A DNA stretch of 54,175 nt from Streptomyces silaceus (GCF_001419745.1 NZ_LIRJ01000123.1:1-54175), one strand, 5' to 3'. Numbered from the stretch's first letter, positions 12,183-20,553 are shown. Made by a program: numbers and translations. Notes: generated from the sequence alone by a model not told the origin.

Positions 12183-13496
12183 ATGACGCGGGGCGAACTG
12201 GTCGACGGACGCTACCGCCTGGTGGGGCTCCTGGGGCGCGGCGGCATGGGCGAGGTCCACGAGGCCGAGGACACCCAGCTGGGCCGCCGCGTCGCGGTGA
12301 AGCTGCTGACCGCCGTCGGCGGCATGGCGCCGGACGGCGAGGAGGTCGACCGGTTCCGGCGCGAGGCCCGCGCCATGGCGCGGATCGAACACCCCGGTGT
12401 GGTCACGCTGTACGACAGCGGGCTGCACCGGGGTGTCGCGTATCTGGTGATGCAGATCCTCGACGGACGCAACCTCGCCCACCTCGTGGGGTCCACCGGC
12501 CAGTTGCCCGTGCGGGCCGTGTGCTGGATCGCCGTCAGCATGGCCGAGGCGCTCTCCGCCGCGCACAGGTCCGGGGTGATGCACCGGGACATCAAGCCCT
12601 CGAACGTCAGCCTCACCCGGGACGGCCGCGTCGTGCTCCACGACTTCGGGCTCGCCCGCCTGGCCGGTGAACGGGCCATCACGGCCACCGGGGTGGTGCT
12701 CGGCTCCCCGCAGTTCATGGCGCCGGAGACCATGAAGGGCGGGCTCGCGGACGCGGCGGCCGATCTGTACGGGCTCGGGGCCTGCATGTACTTCATGCTC
12801 ACGGGCGAGAGTCCGCTCGGCCCCGCCGTCGACGTCGGCGCCGTCGTCGAGCGGGCGCTCGGCTCCGGCATCCCGCCCCTCTCCAGCCGTACCCCCGGCG
12901 CCCCACCCGAACTGATCGACCTGGTCGACCGGTTGTGCGCGCAGGACCCGGCCCGCAGGCCGCGCGGCGCCGCCGAGGTCGTGGAGGCGCTCGGGCCGCT
13001 GTTCGGCGGCGGCCAGGAGGTCGTGGCCGGGCGGCTCGCCACGCTCCTGCGCGACCAGGCCGTACGGACGGCCCGGGGCGTACGCCTGAAGAAGGGGCCC
13101 GAATACGCCTGGGACGAGGCCGCCGTGCCCCTCCCGCGCGCCGGTGACGCCCCGCCGTCCGTGGCGCCGCTCGTCCCCGGCGCCGGGCCCCCGACGCTCA
13201 GCGACAACACCCGGCGCATGGTGATCGGCAGCATGTCCCGCGAGACCGCCCTGTCCCGGCAGCGCGAGGCCGTCAACCTCGTCCAGCGCGGTGAACTCGA
13301 GGCCGCCGCACGGATGCTGGCGGCCGTCGTGCCCGTGTGTGTCGCCCGTCTCGGACCCGAACATCCGACCACGCTGACGAGCCAGTACTGGCAAGCTGTA
13401 TGCCTGGCCCGGCTGGACGCCGGACGAGAGGCCCTGGAGCTGCTTGCCCGGGTGAACAAGTACGTCGACCGGCGCAAAGGAGCGGGAAGTGACTGA
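12183..13496 (+). CDS. Soluble Ser/Thr protein kinase with TPR-like C-terminal tail
   Basis: A 437-aa Hanks-type kinase without a membrane segment. The catalytic core is complete: glycine loop GRGGMG (19-24), Lys40 in VAVKLL, HRDIKPSN with Asp136, DFG at 154-156 and APE at 180-182. Residues ~345-430 form helical repeats including LGPEHPTTLTSQYW, the signature of the TPR type seen in NB-ARC/TPR signalling proteins. The ATG follows GGGGAG. Its stop overlaps the next gene by 8 nt, so kinase, EACC1 and caspase genes form one coupled unit. I infer it senses or transmits the trigger to the downstream effector; the substrate is unknown. Confidence 0.9.
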   Translation: MTRGELVDGRYRLVGLLGRGGMGEVHEAEDTQLGRRVAVKLLTAVGGMAPDGEEVDRFRREARAMARIEHPGVVTLYDSGLHRGVAYLVMQILDGRNLAHLVGSTGQLPVRAVCWIAVSMAEALSAAHRSGVMHRDIKPSNVSLTRDGRVVLHDFGLARLAGERAITATGVVLGSPQFMAPETMKGGLADAAADLYGLGACMYFMLTGESPLGPAVDVGAVVERALGSGIPPLSSRTPGAPPELIDLVDRLCAQDPARRPRGAAEVVEALGPLFGGGQEVVAGRLATLLRDQAVRTARGVRLKKGPEYAWDEAAVPLPRAGDAPPSVAPLVPGAGPPTLSDNTRRMVIGSMSRETALSRQREAVNLVQRGELEAAARMLAAVVPVCVARLGPEHPTTLTSQYWQAVCLARLDAGREALELLARVNKYVDRRKGAGSD

Positions 13497-13905
13497 CGTC
13501 CGGGTGGAGTTGGCGGCGGCGGACCGGGACGCGGACACCGAGGAAGCCCTGCGGTCCCTGCTGCGCTGGCTGGACCGGGACGAGACGCTCGGCGGCGCCG
13601 TGCGCGGCGCGTTCGCCGCCTCGGCCGAACCGGTCCCGGGCCACATGGGCACGAGCGGCTTCGACATCCTGCAGCTCGCCCTCGGCAGTGGCCTGTCCAC
13701 CGCGTCGCTCGCCGTCTCCCTCTTCCAGTGGCAGCTCGCCCGCAGGCGCGCGCCGGCCCTCGTCCTCAGCAAGGGGGAGCTGCGCGTGGAGGTGACCCCG
13801 GAAGGCGCCCGCGACGCCGAGACGCTGCGCCGCGTCGTGGAGCTCCTGGACCGACGGACGGCCGTCACAGCCGGGGACGGGGAGCGCGATGGCGGCGCTG
13901 CCTGA
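13489..13905 (+). CDS. Effector-associated constant component EACC1-like small protein
   Basis: A 138-aa protein resembling the EACC1 family, the small 'constant' partner found beside diverse effectors in actinobacterial conflict systems. Family-like features are the N-terminal helix with LRSLLRWLDRDETLGGAVR (21-39), a hydrophobic segment LALGSGLSTASLAVSLFQWQLARRR (63-87) that could be a membrane helix or buried amphipathic helix, and a short beta region (LSKGELRVEVTPEGA). The GTG at 13489 follows AAAGGAGCGGGAA and overlaps the kinase stop. It also overlaps the caspase start by 17 nt. Its biochemical role is not known. Confidence 0.75.
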   Translation: MTDVRVELAAADRDADTEEALRSLLRWLDRDETLGGAVRGAFAASAEPVPGHMGTSGFDILQLALGSGLSTASLAVSLFQWQLARRRAPALVLSKGELRVEVTPEGARDAETLRRVVELLDRRTAVTAGDGERDGGAA

Positions 13906-15028
13906 CCCGACCCTGTCGCGGGCCGTCCTCATCGGCACGGCCTCCTACCGGCACCTGCCGCAGCTCTCCGCCGTCGAGACGAACCTGGTCGATCTGGCCG
14001 GCGAGCTGTGCGACGCCACCGTCTGGGGCCTGCCCGTGCAGCACTGCGCCGTCGTCGCGGACCCGTCGAGCCCCTCCGCCATGCTCGACCCCGTCCACCA
14101 GGCGGCCGACGAGGCCACGGACACGCTGCTCGTGTACTACGCCGGGCACGGCATGCGCGACGCCGAGTCCGCCGACCTGTACCTGGCCCTCGGGGAGTCC
14201 CGCGAGAACATGGGCTACACCGCCGTGGCCTACCAGCACCTGCGCGCGGGCCTGCGGGCCTCCCGGGCCCGCCGCAAGATCGTCATCCTCGACTGCTGCT
14301 TCAGCGGCCGGGCCGCGCGGGCCCTCGGCGGCGACGACGTGCTCGCCGCCCAGGCCGCCGTCGACGGCGCGTACGTCCTGACGGCCTCGCCGCGCGACCG
14401 CGTGGCCCTCGCCCCCGACGGCGAGCGGTACACCGCCTTCACCGGGGAACTCCTCGGGATCCTGCGGGACGGCGTGCCCGACGGCCCCGACCTCATCGAC
14501 CTGGAGACGCTGTACCGCGTCCTCGACGAACGCCTGCGCGCCAAGAACCGCCCCCAGCCGCAGCGCTCCCAGGAGAACGGCGTCGGCCGGCTGCCCCTGG
14601 CCCGCAACCGCGCCCGCTCCGCCCCGAGCGCCCCGGCCGGACCCGTCCTGCACGCCGACGTGCGCGCCGCGATGGTCGCCACCGGACTCAACCTCGCCCG
14701 GCTGCTGCGCGCCGAGGGCACCATCAAGGACGCGCTGCCCGTGCTGCGCCTCGCCCTGGAGGAACAGAGCGCCGAAGGATCCGGTGAACTCCTCGCCGTA
14801 CAGCTGGAGTTGTCCGAACTGCTCGCCGAGACCGGACAGAACAAGGAAGCCATAGAGATCCTGGAGTCCGCCTTCCAGCGCGTCCACAAGATGTACGGGC
14901 CCGAGGCCGTGCTCGTCTGCCGCCGCCTCGCCGAACTGCTCCAGGAGTCCGGCAACCACATCGAGGCGTGCGAGGTGCTCAAGCACGCCCTGGACATCGC
15001 CGAGCACGACCACGCCGCCGCCCGCTAG
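13889..15028 (+). CDS. Caspase-family protease with C-terminal TPR repeats
   Basis: A 379-aa protein with a caspase-like (C14) domain at residues ~10-215. The catalytic His87 is in LLVYYAGHGM and the catalytic Cys137 in VILDCCFSGRAA, both at the expected spacing. The segment AYVLTASPRDRVALAPDGERYTAFT is typical of bacterial caspases. Residues ~245-379 are helical repeats of TPR type (LARLLRAEGTIKDALPVLRLALEE and following), which could bind the kinase tail or a trigger protein. The start ATG has GGGGAG upstream and overlaps EACC1. I predict it is the effector of the cassette, cutting host proteins on activation. Confidence 0.88.
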   Translation: MAALPDPTLSRAVLIGTASYRHLPQLSAVETNLVDLAGELCDATVWGLPVQHCAVVADPSSPSAMLDPVHQAADEATDTLLVYYAGHGMRDAESADLYLALGESRENMGYTAVAYQHLRAGLRASRARRKIVILDCCFSGRAARALGGDDVLAAQAAVDGAYVLTASPRDRVALAPDGERYTAFTGELLGILRDGVPDGPDLIDLETLYRVLDERLRAKNRPQPQRSQENGVGRLPLARNRARSAPSAPAGPVLHADVRAAMVATGLNLARLLRAEGTIKDALPVLRLALEEQSAEGSGELLAVQLELSELLAETGQNKEAIEILESAFQRVHKMYGPEAVLVCRRLAELLQESGNHIEACEVLKHALDIAEHDHAAAR

Positions 15029-15045
15029 GACCCCGGGACGCGAAA

Positions 15046-15077
15046 CGGCCCGGACCGCGGGGATGCGGTCCGGGCCG
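15046..15077. terminator. Bidirectional terminator between the caspase and DUF349 genes
   Basis: A perfect 13-bp stem (CGGCCCGGACCGC / GCGGTCCGGGCCG) around a 6-nt loop lies between convergent genes, 18 nt after the caspase stop and 31 nt from the DUF349 stop. It probably ends both transcripts. Confidence 0.75.
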
Positions 15078-15108
15078 TCGCGTACCCGGGAGACTCAGCG
15101 GGAGACGC

Positions 15109-16341
15109 TCAGCCGCCGAACTCGTGCAGGCCCTTCAGCGCCTGGTCGAGCAGCGCCTGGCGGCCGTCCAGCTCCTTCTGCAGCTTGTCGGCCTTCGAGG
15201 TGTTGCCCGCGGCGCGGGCGGTCTCGATCTGGCCCCGCAGCTTGTCCACGGCCGCCTGCAGCTGACCGGTGAGACCCTCGGCGCGCGCACGCGCCTCCGG
15301 GTTCGTCCGGCGCCACTCCGCCTCCTCGGACTCCTGCAGCGCCCGCTCCACGGCGTGCATCCGGCCCTCGACCTTCGGGCGGGCGTCCCGCGGGACGTGG
15401 CCGATGGCCTCCCAGCGCTCGTTGATCCCGCGGAACGCGGCACGGGCCGCCTTCAGGTCCGTCACCGGGACGAGCTTCTCGGCCTCGGCCGCCAGCTCCT
15501 CCTTGAGCTTGAGGTTCTCGCCCTGCTCCGCGTCGCGCTCCGCGAACACCGCGCTGCGCGCCGCGAAGAAGACGTCCTGGGCCCCGCGGAAGCGGTTCCA
15601 CAGGTCGTCCTCGTGCTCGCGCTGCGCGCGGCCCGCGGCCTTCCAGTCGGCCATCAGCTCGCGGTACCGCGCGGCCGTCGGGCCCCAGTCCGTCGAGTTG
15701 GACAGCGCCTCGGCCTCCGAGACCAGCTTCTCCTTGGCCTTGCGGGCCTCCTCGCGCTGGGCGTCCAGCGAGGCGAAGTGCGCCTTGCGGCGCTTGGAGA
15801 ACGCCGAGCGGGCGTGCGAGAAGCGGTGCCACAGCTCGTCGTCCGACTTGCGGTCGAGCCGCGGCAGCCCCTTCCAGGTGTCCACCAGGGCCCGCAGCCG
15901 CTCGCCGGCCGCCCGCCACTGCTCGCTCTGGGCCAGCTCCTCGGCCTCGGTGACCAGGGCCTCCTTGGCGTGCCGCGCCTCGTCGGACTGCTTGGCCTTC
16001 TGGACCTTGCGCTCCTCGCGGCGCGCCTCGACGCTCTCCACGAGCTTGTCGAGCCGCTTGCCCAGGGCGTCCAGATCGCCGACGGCGTGCGCCTCGTCCA
16101 CCTGCTGGCGCAGGTGGTCGATGGCCGTCGTGGCGTCCTTGGCCGACAGGTCGGTCGTCTTCACCCGGCGCTCGAGAAGTCCGATCTCGACGACCAGACC
16201 GTCGTACTTGCGCTCGAAGTAAGCGAGGGCCTCATCGGGAGATCCTGCCTGCCACGAACCGACCACTCGCTCGCCGCCGTCGGCCGTACGCACGTACACG
16301 GTCCCCGTCTCGTCGACGCGGCCCCACGGGTCGCTGCTCAC
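15109..16341 (-). CDS. DUF349 repeat protein of unknown function
   Basis: A 410-aa, highly charged, mostly helical protein with at least three DUF349 repeats. Each shows the pattern ...W...G.....D..LW.RF..A...F...R (for example RKSDDELWHRFSHARSAFSKRRKAHF and AQREHEDDLWNRFRGAQDVFFAAR). The N terminus (residues 1-60) is a small beta-rich part, followed by a coiled coil. The GTG at 16341 is the start. The gene is downstream of, and on the same strand as, the cyclophilin gene (134-nt gap). The function of the family is not established. Confidence 0.85.
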   Translation of the reverse strand: MSSDPWGRVDETGTVYVRTADGGERVVGSWQAGSPDEALAYFERKYDGLVVEIGLLERRVKTTDLSAKDATTAIDHLRQQVDEAHAVGDLDALGKRLDKLVESVEARREERKVQKAKQSDEARHAKEALVTEAEELAQSEQWRAAGERLRALVDTWKGLPRLDRKSDDELWHRFSHARSAFSKRRKAHFASLDAQREEARKAKEKLVSEAEALSNSTDWGPTAARYRELMADWKAAGRAQREHEDDLWNRFRGAQDVFFAARSAVFAERDAEQGENLKLKEELAAEAEKLVPVTDLKAARAAFRGINERWEAIGHVPRDARPKVEGRMHAVERALQESEEAEWRRTNPEARARAEGLTGQLQAAVDKLRGQIETARAAGNTSKADKLQKELDGRQALLDQALKGLHEFGG

Positions 16342-16475
16342 AGCGCCTCCTCCACATGATGCCTGCGCAGGGCCTCGGGGCCCCCGGCATCGTCCACAGT
16401 TTCGTCACCGCCAACATAGGCGACCGGCGGGGCGGCTGTCCGCATCCCGCGCGACCGAAGTTTGCCCGCCGGCGG

Positions 16476-17300
16476 TCAGGATTTCGTGACGGTCGCCTTG
16501 TCGATGACGACCGTCGCGTTCGGTGCGCCGTCGCCCTGCCCGCTGTTCTCCCCGGCGGCGGCGATCTTCTTGAGCACCTTCATACCGGATTCGGAAATGG
16601 TCCCGAACGGTGTGTAGTCGGGAGGCAGCTGACTGTCCTGGTAGACGAGGAAGAACTGGCTGCCGCCGGTGTCACGGCCCTTCTTCTTCTGGGCGTTGTA
16701 CTGGTTCGCCATCGCCACCGTGCCCGCCGGATACACGTTCCCCTTCAGGCGCTTGTCCTTCAGGTTCTCGTCCGGGATCGAGTAGCCGGGGCCGCCCTCG
16801 CCGGTGCCCTTCGGGTCGCCGCACTGGAGCACGTAGATGCCGCCGGTCGTCAGGCGGTGGCACCGGGTGTGGTCCAGATAGCCCTTCTTGACCAGGAAGT
16901 CGAAGGAGTTGACCGTGTGCGGCGCCTTCGCCGCGTCCAGGTCGAGATCGATGTCGCCGCACGTCGTCTTCAGACTCATCGTGTAGTCGGCCGACTTGTC
17001 GATGCTCAGCGCCGGCTCCTTCTTGAAGCTCAGCGGCTTCACCTTGCCGGGCGCCGCCTTCTCGCACGGGTCCTTCGGCGGAGTGCTGCTCGGCTGCGCG
17101 CTCGCGTCGTCCTTCGTGCCGTCCCCGTCGAAGGCGCCCGCCGCGTACGACACGGCGCCGCCCGCCACGACCACCGCGAGCGCGCCCGCGAGCACCGCGT
17201 TGCGCATCCGCGCGCGGCGCCGTGCCGCCTCGCGCCGCTGCTGCTGGCGCGCGAGCTTCTCCCGGGCGAGCTGCTTGCGCCGCTGTTCCTGGCTGACCAC
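16476..17300 (-). CDS. Membrane-anchored cyclophilin-type peptidyl-prolyl isomerase
   Basis: A 274-aa protein with a very basic N terminus (residues 1-32), one membrane segment (about 33-55, NAVLAGALAVVVAGGAVSYAA), a linker and an extracytoplasmic cyclophilin domain from about residue 105. Cyclophilin motifs include TVNSFDFLVKKGYLDHTRCHRL, GDPKGTGEGGPGY, GTVAMAN and GSQFFLVYQD. The canonical F-H-R catalytic arrangement is altered (CHRLTTGGIYVLQCGD), with Tyr-Val-Leu-Gln replacing the usual F-M-I-Q, as in many actinobacterial paralogues. It probably helps fold secreted proteins. Start is a GTG behind GGGGAGA. Confidence 0.9.
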   Translation of the reverse strand: MVSQEQRRKQLAREKLARQQQRREAARRRARMRNAVLAGALAVVVAGGAVSYAAGAFDGDGTKDDASAQPSSTPPKDPCEKAAPGKVKPLSFKKEPALSIDKSADYTMSLKTTCGDIDLDLDAAKAPHTVNSFDFLVKKGYLDHTRCHRLTTGGIYVLQCGDPKGTGEGGPGYSIPDENLKDKRLKGNVYPAGTVAMANQYNAQKKKGRDTGGSQFFLVYQDSQLPPDYTPFGTISESGMKVLKKIAAAGENSGQGDGAPNATVVIDKATVTKS

Positions 17301-17475
17301 CGGCTCTTCTCCCCTTCTCCCGCGTATGTCTCGGCTGTCCCGTCATACGCTGCGTAGTGCCCCGTACCGTATATGGGTTACCTGTGGATTCGGCAGCGCC
17401 GGTAGGCTCTGATCTGCCGCGATCTCCCGCAGGGACCCGCGGCGACCGCCGCCGGACGACGAACGAAGGACGATC

Positions 17476-18189
17476 GTGCTCATTGCCGGGTTCCCCGCCG
17501 GGGCCTGGGGCACCAACTGCTACCTGGTCGCCCCCGCCGCTGGCGAGGAGTGCGTGATCATCGACCCGGGCCATCAGGCCGCCCAGGGAGTCGAGGACGC
17601 ACTCAAGAAGCATCGGCTCAAGCCCGTCGCGGTCATCCTCACCCACGGCCACATCGACCATGTCGCCTCGGTCGTCCCCGTGTGCGGCGCCCACGACGTG
17701 CCCGCGTGGATCCACCCCTCCGACCGGTACATGATGAGCGACCCCGAGAAGGCCCTCGGCCGCTCCATCGGGATGCCGCTCATGGGGGAGCTCACGGTGG
17801 GGGAGCCCGACGACATGCGCGAGCTGTCCGACGGCGCCGACCTGAAGCTGGCGGGCCTCGACTTCTCCGTCGCGCACGCGCCGGGCCATACGAAGGGGTC
17901 GGTGACCTTCCAGATGCCCGAGACCGCCGAGATCCCCTCGGTCTTCTTCTCGGGAGATCTGCTCTTCGCCGGCTCCATCGGACGCACCGACCTGCCCGGC
18001 GGCAGCCACGCCGAGATCCTCCAGTCGCTGGCCCGCGTGTGCCTGCCGCTCGACGACTCGACCGTGGTGCTGTCCGGCCACGGCCCCCAGACATCCATCG
18101 GCCAGGAGCGCGCCACCAACCCGTATCTGCGGCAGGTGGCCGCCGGCCTGGGCGCGGACGACACGTCCGCCCCGCGACGAGGAATGTGA
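17476..18189 (+). CDS. Metallo-beta-lactamase-fold hydrolase (glyoxalase II-like)
   Basis: A 237-aa MBL-fold protein with the metal-binding motif THGHIDH (residues 56-62), a later zinc ligand in [10 protein letters not shown], the bridging Asp in [16 protein letters not shown] and the last His in [10 protein letters not shown]. This set places it in the glyoxalase II / YcbL group; the true substrate is unknown. Start is the GTG at 17476. It sits 13 nt before hisS, which is a common pairing in actinobacteria, and is divergent from the cyclophilin gene. Confidence 0.9.
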   Translation: MLIAGFPAGAWGTNCYLVAPAAGEECVIIDPGHQAAQGVEDALKKHRLKPVAVILTHGHIDHVASVVPVCGAHDVPAWIHPSDRYMMSDPEKALGRSIGMPLMGELTVGEPDDMRELSDGADLKLAGLDFSVAHAPGHTKGSVTFQMPETAEIPSVFFSGDLLFAGSIGRTDLPGGSHAEILQSLARVCLPLDDSTVVLSGHGPQTSIGQERATNPYLRQVAAGLGADDTSAPRRGM

Positions 18190-18202
18190 CGAGAGAAATT
18201 CC

Positions 18203-19465
18203 GTGAGCACCTTCAAGGCCCCCAAGGGCACGTACGACCTGCTTCCGCCGGACTCCGCGAAGTTCCTGGCGGTGCGCGAGGCCATCGCCGCGCCGCTGCG
18301 CAACTCCGGGTACGGCTACATCGAGACGCCCGGCTTCGAGAACGTCGAGCTGTTCGCGCGCGGTGTCGGTGAGTCCACCGACATCGTGACCAAGGAGATG
18401 TACGCCTTCACGACCAAGGGCGGCGACGAGCTCGCGCTGCGCCCCGAAGGCACCGCCTCCGTGCTGCGCGCGGCGCTGGAGGGCAACCTCCACAAGGCGG
18501 GCAACCTCCCCGTCAAGCTCTGGTACTCCGGCTCGTACTACCGCTACGAGCGCCCGCAGAAGGGCCGCTACAGGCACTTCTCCCAGGTCGGCGCCGAGGC
18601 GATCGGCGCCGAGGACCCGGCGCTCGACGCCGAGCTGATCATCCTGGCCGACCAGGCGTACCGCACGCTGGGCCTGCGCAACTTCCGCATCCTGCTGAAC
18701 TCGCTGGGCGACAAGGAGTGCCGTCCCGTCTACCGCGCCGCGCTGCAGGACTTCCTGCGCGGGCTCGACCTGGACGAGGAGACACGTCGACGTATCGACA
18801 TCAACCCGCTGCGGGTCCTCGACGACAAGCGCGCGGACGTCCAGAAGCAGCTGGTGGGCGCCCCGTCGCTGCGCGACTACCTGTGCGACGCCTGCAAGGC
18901 GTACCACGAGCAGGTCCGCGAGCTGGTCACGGCGGCGGGCGTCGCCTTCGAGGACGACGAGAAGCTGGTCCGCGGCCTCGACTACTACACCCGCACGACC
19001 TTCGAGTTCGTGCACGACGGCCTCGGCTCGCAGTCCGCGGTCGGCGGCGGCGGCCGCTACGACGGCCTGTCCGAGATGATCGGCGGCCCCTCGCTGCCCT
19101 CGGTCGGCTGGGCGCTCGGCGTGGACCGCACGGTCCTCGCCCTGGAGGCGGAGGGCGTCGAGCTCGAACTGCCCGCGGCCACCAGCGTCTTCGCGGTCCC
19201 GCTCGGCGACGAGGCCCGTCGTGTCCTGTTCGCCAAGGTGACGGAGCTGCGCAAGGCCGGGATCGCGGCGGACTTCTCGTACGGCGGGAAGGGCCTGAAG
19301 GGCGCGATGAAGAACGCCAACCGCTCGGGCGCGCGCTTCACCGTCGTCGCCGGCGAGCGCGACCTGGCCGAGGGCGTCGTCCAGCTCAAGGACATGGAGT
19401 CCGGCGAGCAGTCGGCCGTCGCCGTGGACGAGATCGTGGCGGAACTGAAGACGAAGCTCGGCTGA
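18203..19465 (+). CDS. hisS: Histidyl-tRNA synthetase
   Basis: This class II synthetase charges tRNA-His. The 420-aa protein has motif 1 and the N-terminal [11 protein letters not shown], motif 2 in [25 protein letters not shown], the histidine-specific segments [15 protein letters not shown] and GGGRYDGL, the motif 3 region [14 protein letters not shown], and a C-terminal anticodon-binding domain ([13 protein letters not shown]...). Start is the GTG at 18203. A clear terminator follows at 19487-19513. Confidence 0.96.
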   Translation: MSTFKAPKGTYDLLPPDSAKFLAVREAIAAPLRNSGYGYIETPGFENVELFARGVGESTDIVTKEMYAFTTKGGDELALRPEGTASVLRAALEGNLHKAGNLPVKLWYSGSYYRYERPQKGRYRHFSQVGAEAIGAEDPALDAELIILADQAYRTLGLRNFRILLNSLGDKECRPVYRAALQDFLRGLDLDEETRRRIDINPLRVLDDKRADVQKQLVGAPSLRDYLCDACKAYHEQVRELVTAAGVAFEDDEKLVRGLDYYTRTTFEFVHDGLGSQSAVGGGGRYDGLSEMIGGPSLPSVGWALGVDRTVLALEAEGVELELPAATSVFAVPLGDEARRVLFAKVTELRKAGIAADFSYGGKGLKGAMKNANRSGARFTVVAGERDLAEGVVQLKDMESGEQSAVAVDEIVAELKTKLG

Positions 19466-19486
19466 CGCGTCCCGAGAACGAGCGTG

Positions 19487-19513
19487 GGAGGGGCCGGACT
19501 TTCCGGCCCCTCC
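19487..19513 (+). terminator. Terminator after hisS
   Basis: A perfect 12-bp stem (GGAGGGGCCGGA / TCCGGCCCCTCC) with a 3-nt loop begins 22 nt after the hisS stop. Confidence 0.8.
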
Positions 19514-19707
19514 GGCGTCTTCACCGTCAACTCGGCGGGCGCGGATTCGTCCTGCCGGACGATGCCGACGCGCGAGCGCCACGCGCGCGGGGCGGTGTCC
19601 GGGGCGGCGCCGAGCACGGTGAAGACCTCCTCCGGCGTATCGCCAGGTCGACGCCGTCGACCGCGAGTTCGGGTCCGTCTGCCGGCATGCCGTCGAGCTT
19701 CGCGCCG
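19514..19707 (-). pseudogene. Relic of an ABC-transporter ATP-binding protein
   Basis: Read on the minus strand, this gap (19466-19825 has no intact gene) encodes pieces of an ABC ATPase. One frame gives DGPELAVDGVDLAI, the usual start of the fold. After a one-base shift another frame gives EEVFTVLGA directly joined to PDTAPRAWRSRVGIVRQDE and SAPAELTV, which normally lie about 30 residues apart with the Walker A motif between them. So a frameshift and an internal deletion removing the P-loop are both visible, and the rest of the gene is gone. It is a non-functional remnant that now abuts the hisS terminator. Confidence 0.7.
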
Positions 19708-19745
19708 GAGCGGACGCGTCGGGACCACCGTGCGGGCCTGCTTAT

Positions 19746-19763
19746 GTCCATCGAACGGTGGAC
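19746..19763. repeat. Operator-like inverted repeat upstream of the VKOR gene
   Basis: GTCCATCG and CGGTGGAC form an 18-bp near-palindrome (one mismatched pair) about 65 nt upstream of the VKOR start and just before the ABC-ATPase relic. It may be a regulator binding site, perhaps left over from the lost ABC gene. Confidence 0.3.
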
Positions 19764-19825
19764 ACACAGGAGCGTGCGGCACAATGTGCGTGCCCGCTGG
19801 CCACCACAAGCGACGGAACGGCGTG

Positions 19826-20467
19826 ATGAGCAAAACGATGTCTGCGAAGGACGACGCCTTGGACGAGCACGAGCGGAGGGAGGCTCCCGGCGCCGTCGGC
19901 GGCAGTCGCGCGCTCGCCCTGCTCCTGGTGATCACGGGCGCGGCCGGTCTGCTCGCCGCCTGGGTGATCACCCTCGACAAGTTCGAGCTCCTGAAGGACC
20001 CGAACTTCCAGCCGGGGTGCAGCATCAACCCCGTCGTCGCCTGCGGCAGCATCATGAAGAGCGAGCAGGCCGAGGCGTTCGGGTTCCCCAACCCGATGCT
20101 GGGCCTGGTCACCTACGGCATCGTGATCTGCGTCGGCATGAGCCTGCTCGCGGGGGCCCGCTTCCCGCGCTGGTACTGGCTCACCTTCAACGCCGGCACG
20201 CTCTTCGGCGTCGGATTCTGCACCTGGCTGATGATCCAGTCGCTCTACCACATCAACGCGCTCTGCCTGTGGTGCTGCCTGGCCTGGGTCGCCACGCTCC
20301 TGATGTTCTGGTACGTCACGTCCTTCAACATCCGCAAGGGCTTCCTGCCCGCGCCGAACTGGGCCAAGAGCTTCCTCGCGGACTTCACCTGGGCGCTCCC
20401 GGTCATGCACATCGGCGTCATCGCGATGCTGATCCTCACGCGCTGGGGCGCGGACCTCTGGGCCTGA
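19826..20467 (+). CDS. Vitamin K epoxide reductase (VKOR) family membrane protein
   Basis: A 213-aa integral membrane protein with about five hydrophobic segments. Bacterial VKORs reoxidise DsbA-like enzymes using quinone and so support disulfide formation in exported proteins. The four key cysteines are present with the expected spacing: Cys65 and Cys73 in the first loop, and the redox motif CLWC at 147-150. Start is the ATG at 19826 (MSKTMSAKDD); a longer frame runs back through the ABC relic and is not credible. Unlike some actinobacterial forms it has no fused thioredoxin domain. Confidence 0.9.
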   Translation: MSKTMSAKDDALDEHERREAPGAVGGSRALALLLVITGAAGLLAAWVITLDKFELLKDPNFQPGCSINPVVACGSIMKSEQAEAFGFPNPMLGLVTYGIVICVGMSLLAGARFPRWYWLTFNAGTLFGVGFCTWLMIQSLYHINALCLWCCLAWVATLLMFWYVTSFNIRKGFLPAPNWAKSFLADFTWALPVMHIGVIAMLILTRWGADLWA

Positions 20468-20553
20468 GGTTCCGGTCCCCGAGCCGTCGGCCCGGGGACC
20501 GCCGATTCCGCCTCCCGGCGGGATTGTCAGTGGGGTGACATAGGGTTCTTGAC

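Larger units (their letters stand above)
12183..15028 (+). other. Three-gene kinase / EACC1 / caspase conflict-type cassette
   Basis: Three genes with 8-nt and 17-nt overlaps form one operon that ends at a bidirectional terminator (15046-15077). The content is regulator kinase, constant component EACC1 and a predicted protease effector. This is the arrangement described for EACC-containing biological conflict systems, in which a signalling component controls a self-destructive effector such as a caspase. From memory, S. coelicolor does not carry this kinase/caspase set between relA and the DUF349 gene, so I infer an accessory insertion. Activity has not been shown by anything in the sequence itself. 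Confidence 0.7.

Noticed and set aside
13489..13905. EACC1 gene as a spurious ORF between kinase and caspase
   Set aside because: It has its own ribosome-binding site, coding-type codon bias and family-like motifs, so it was kept as real.
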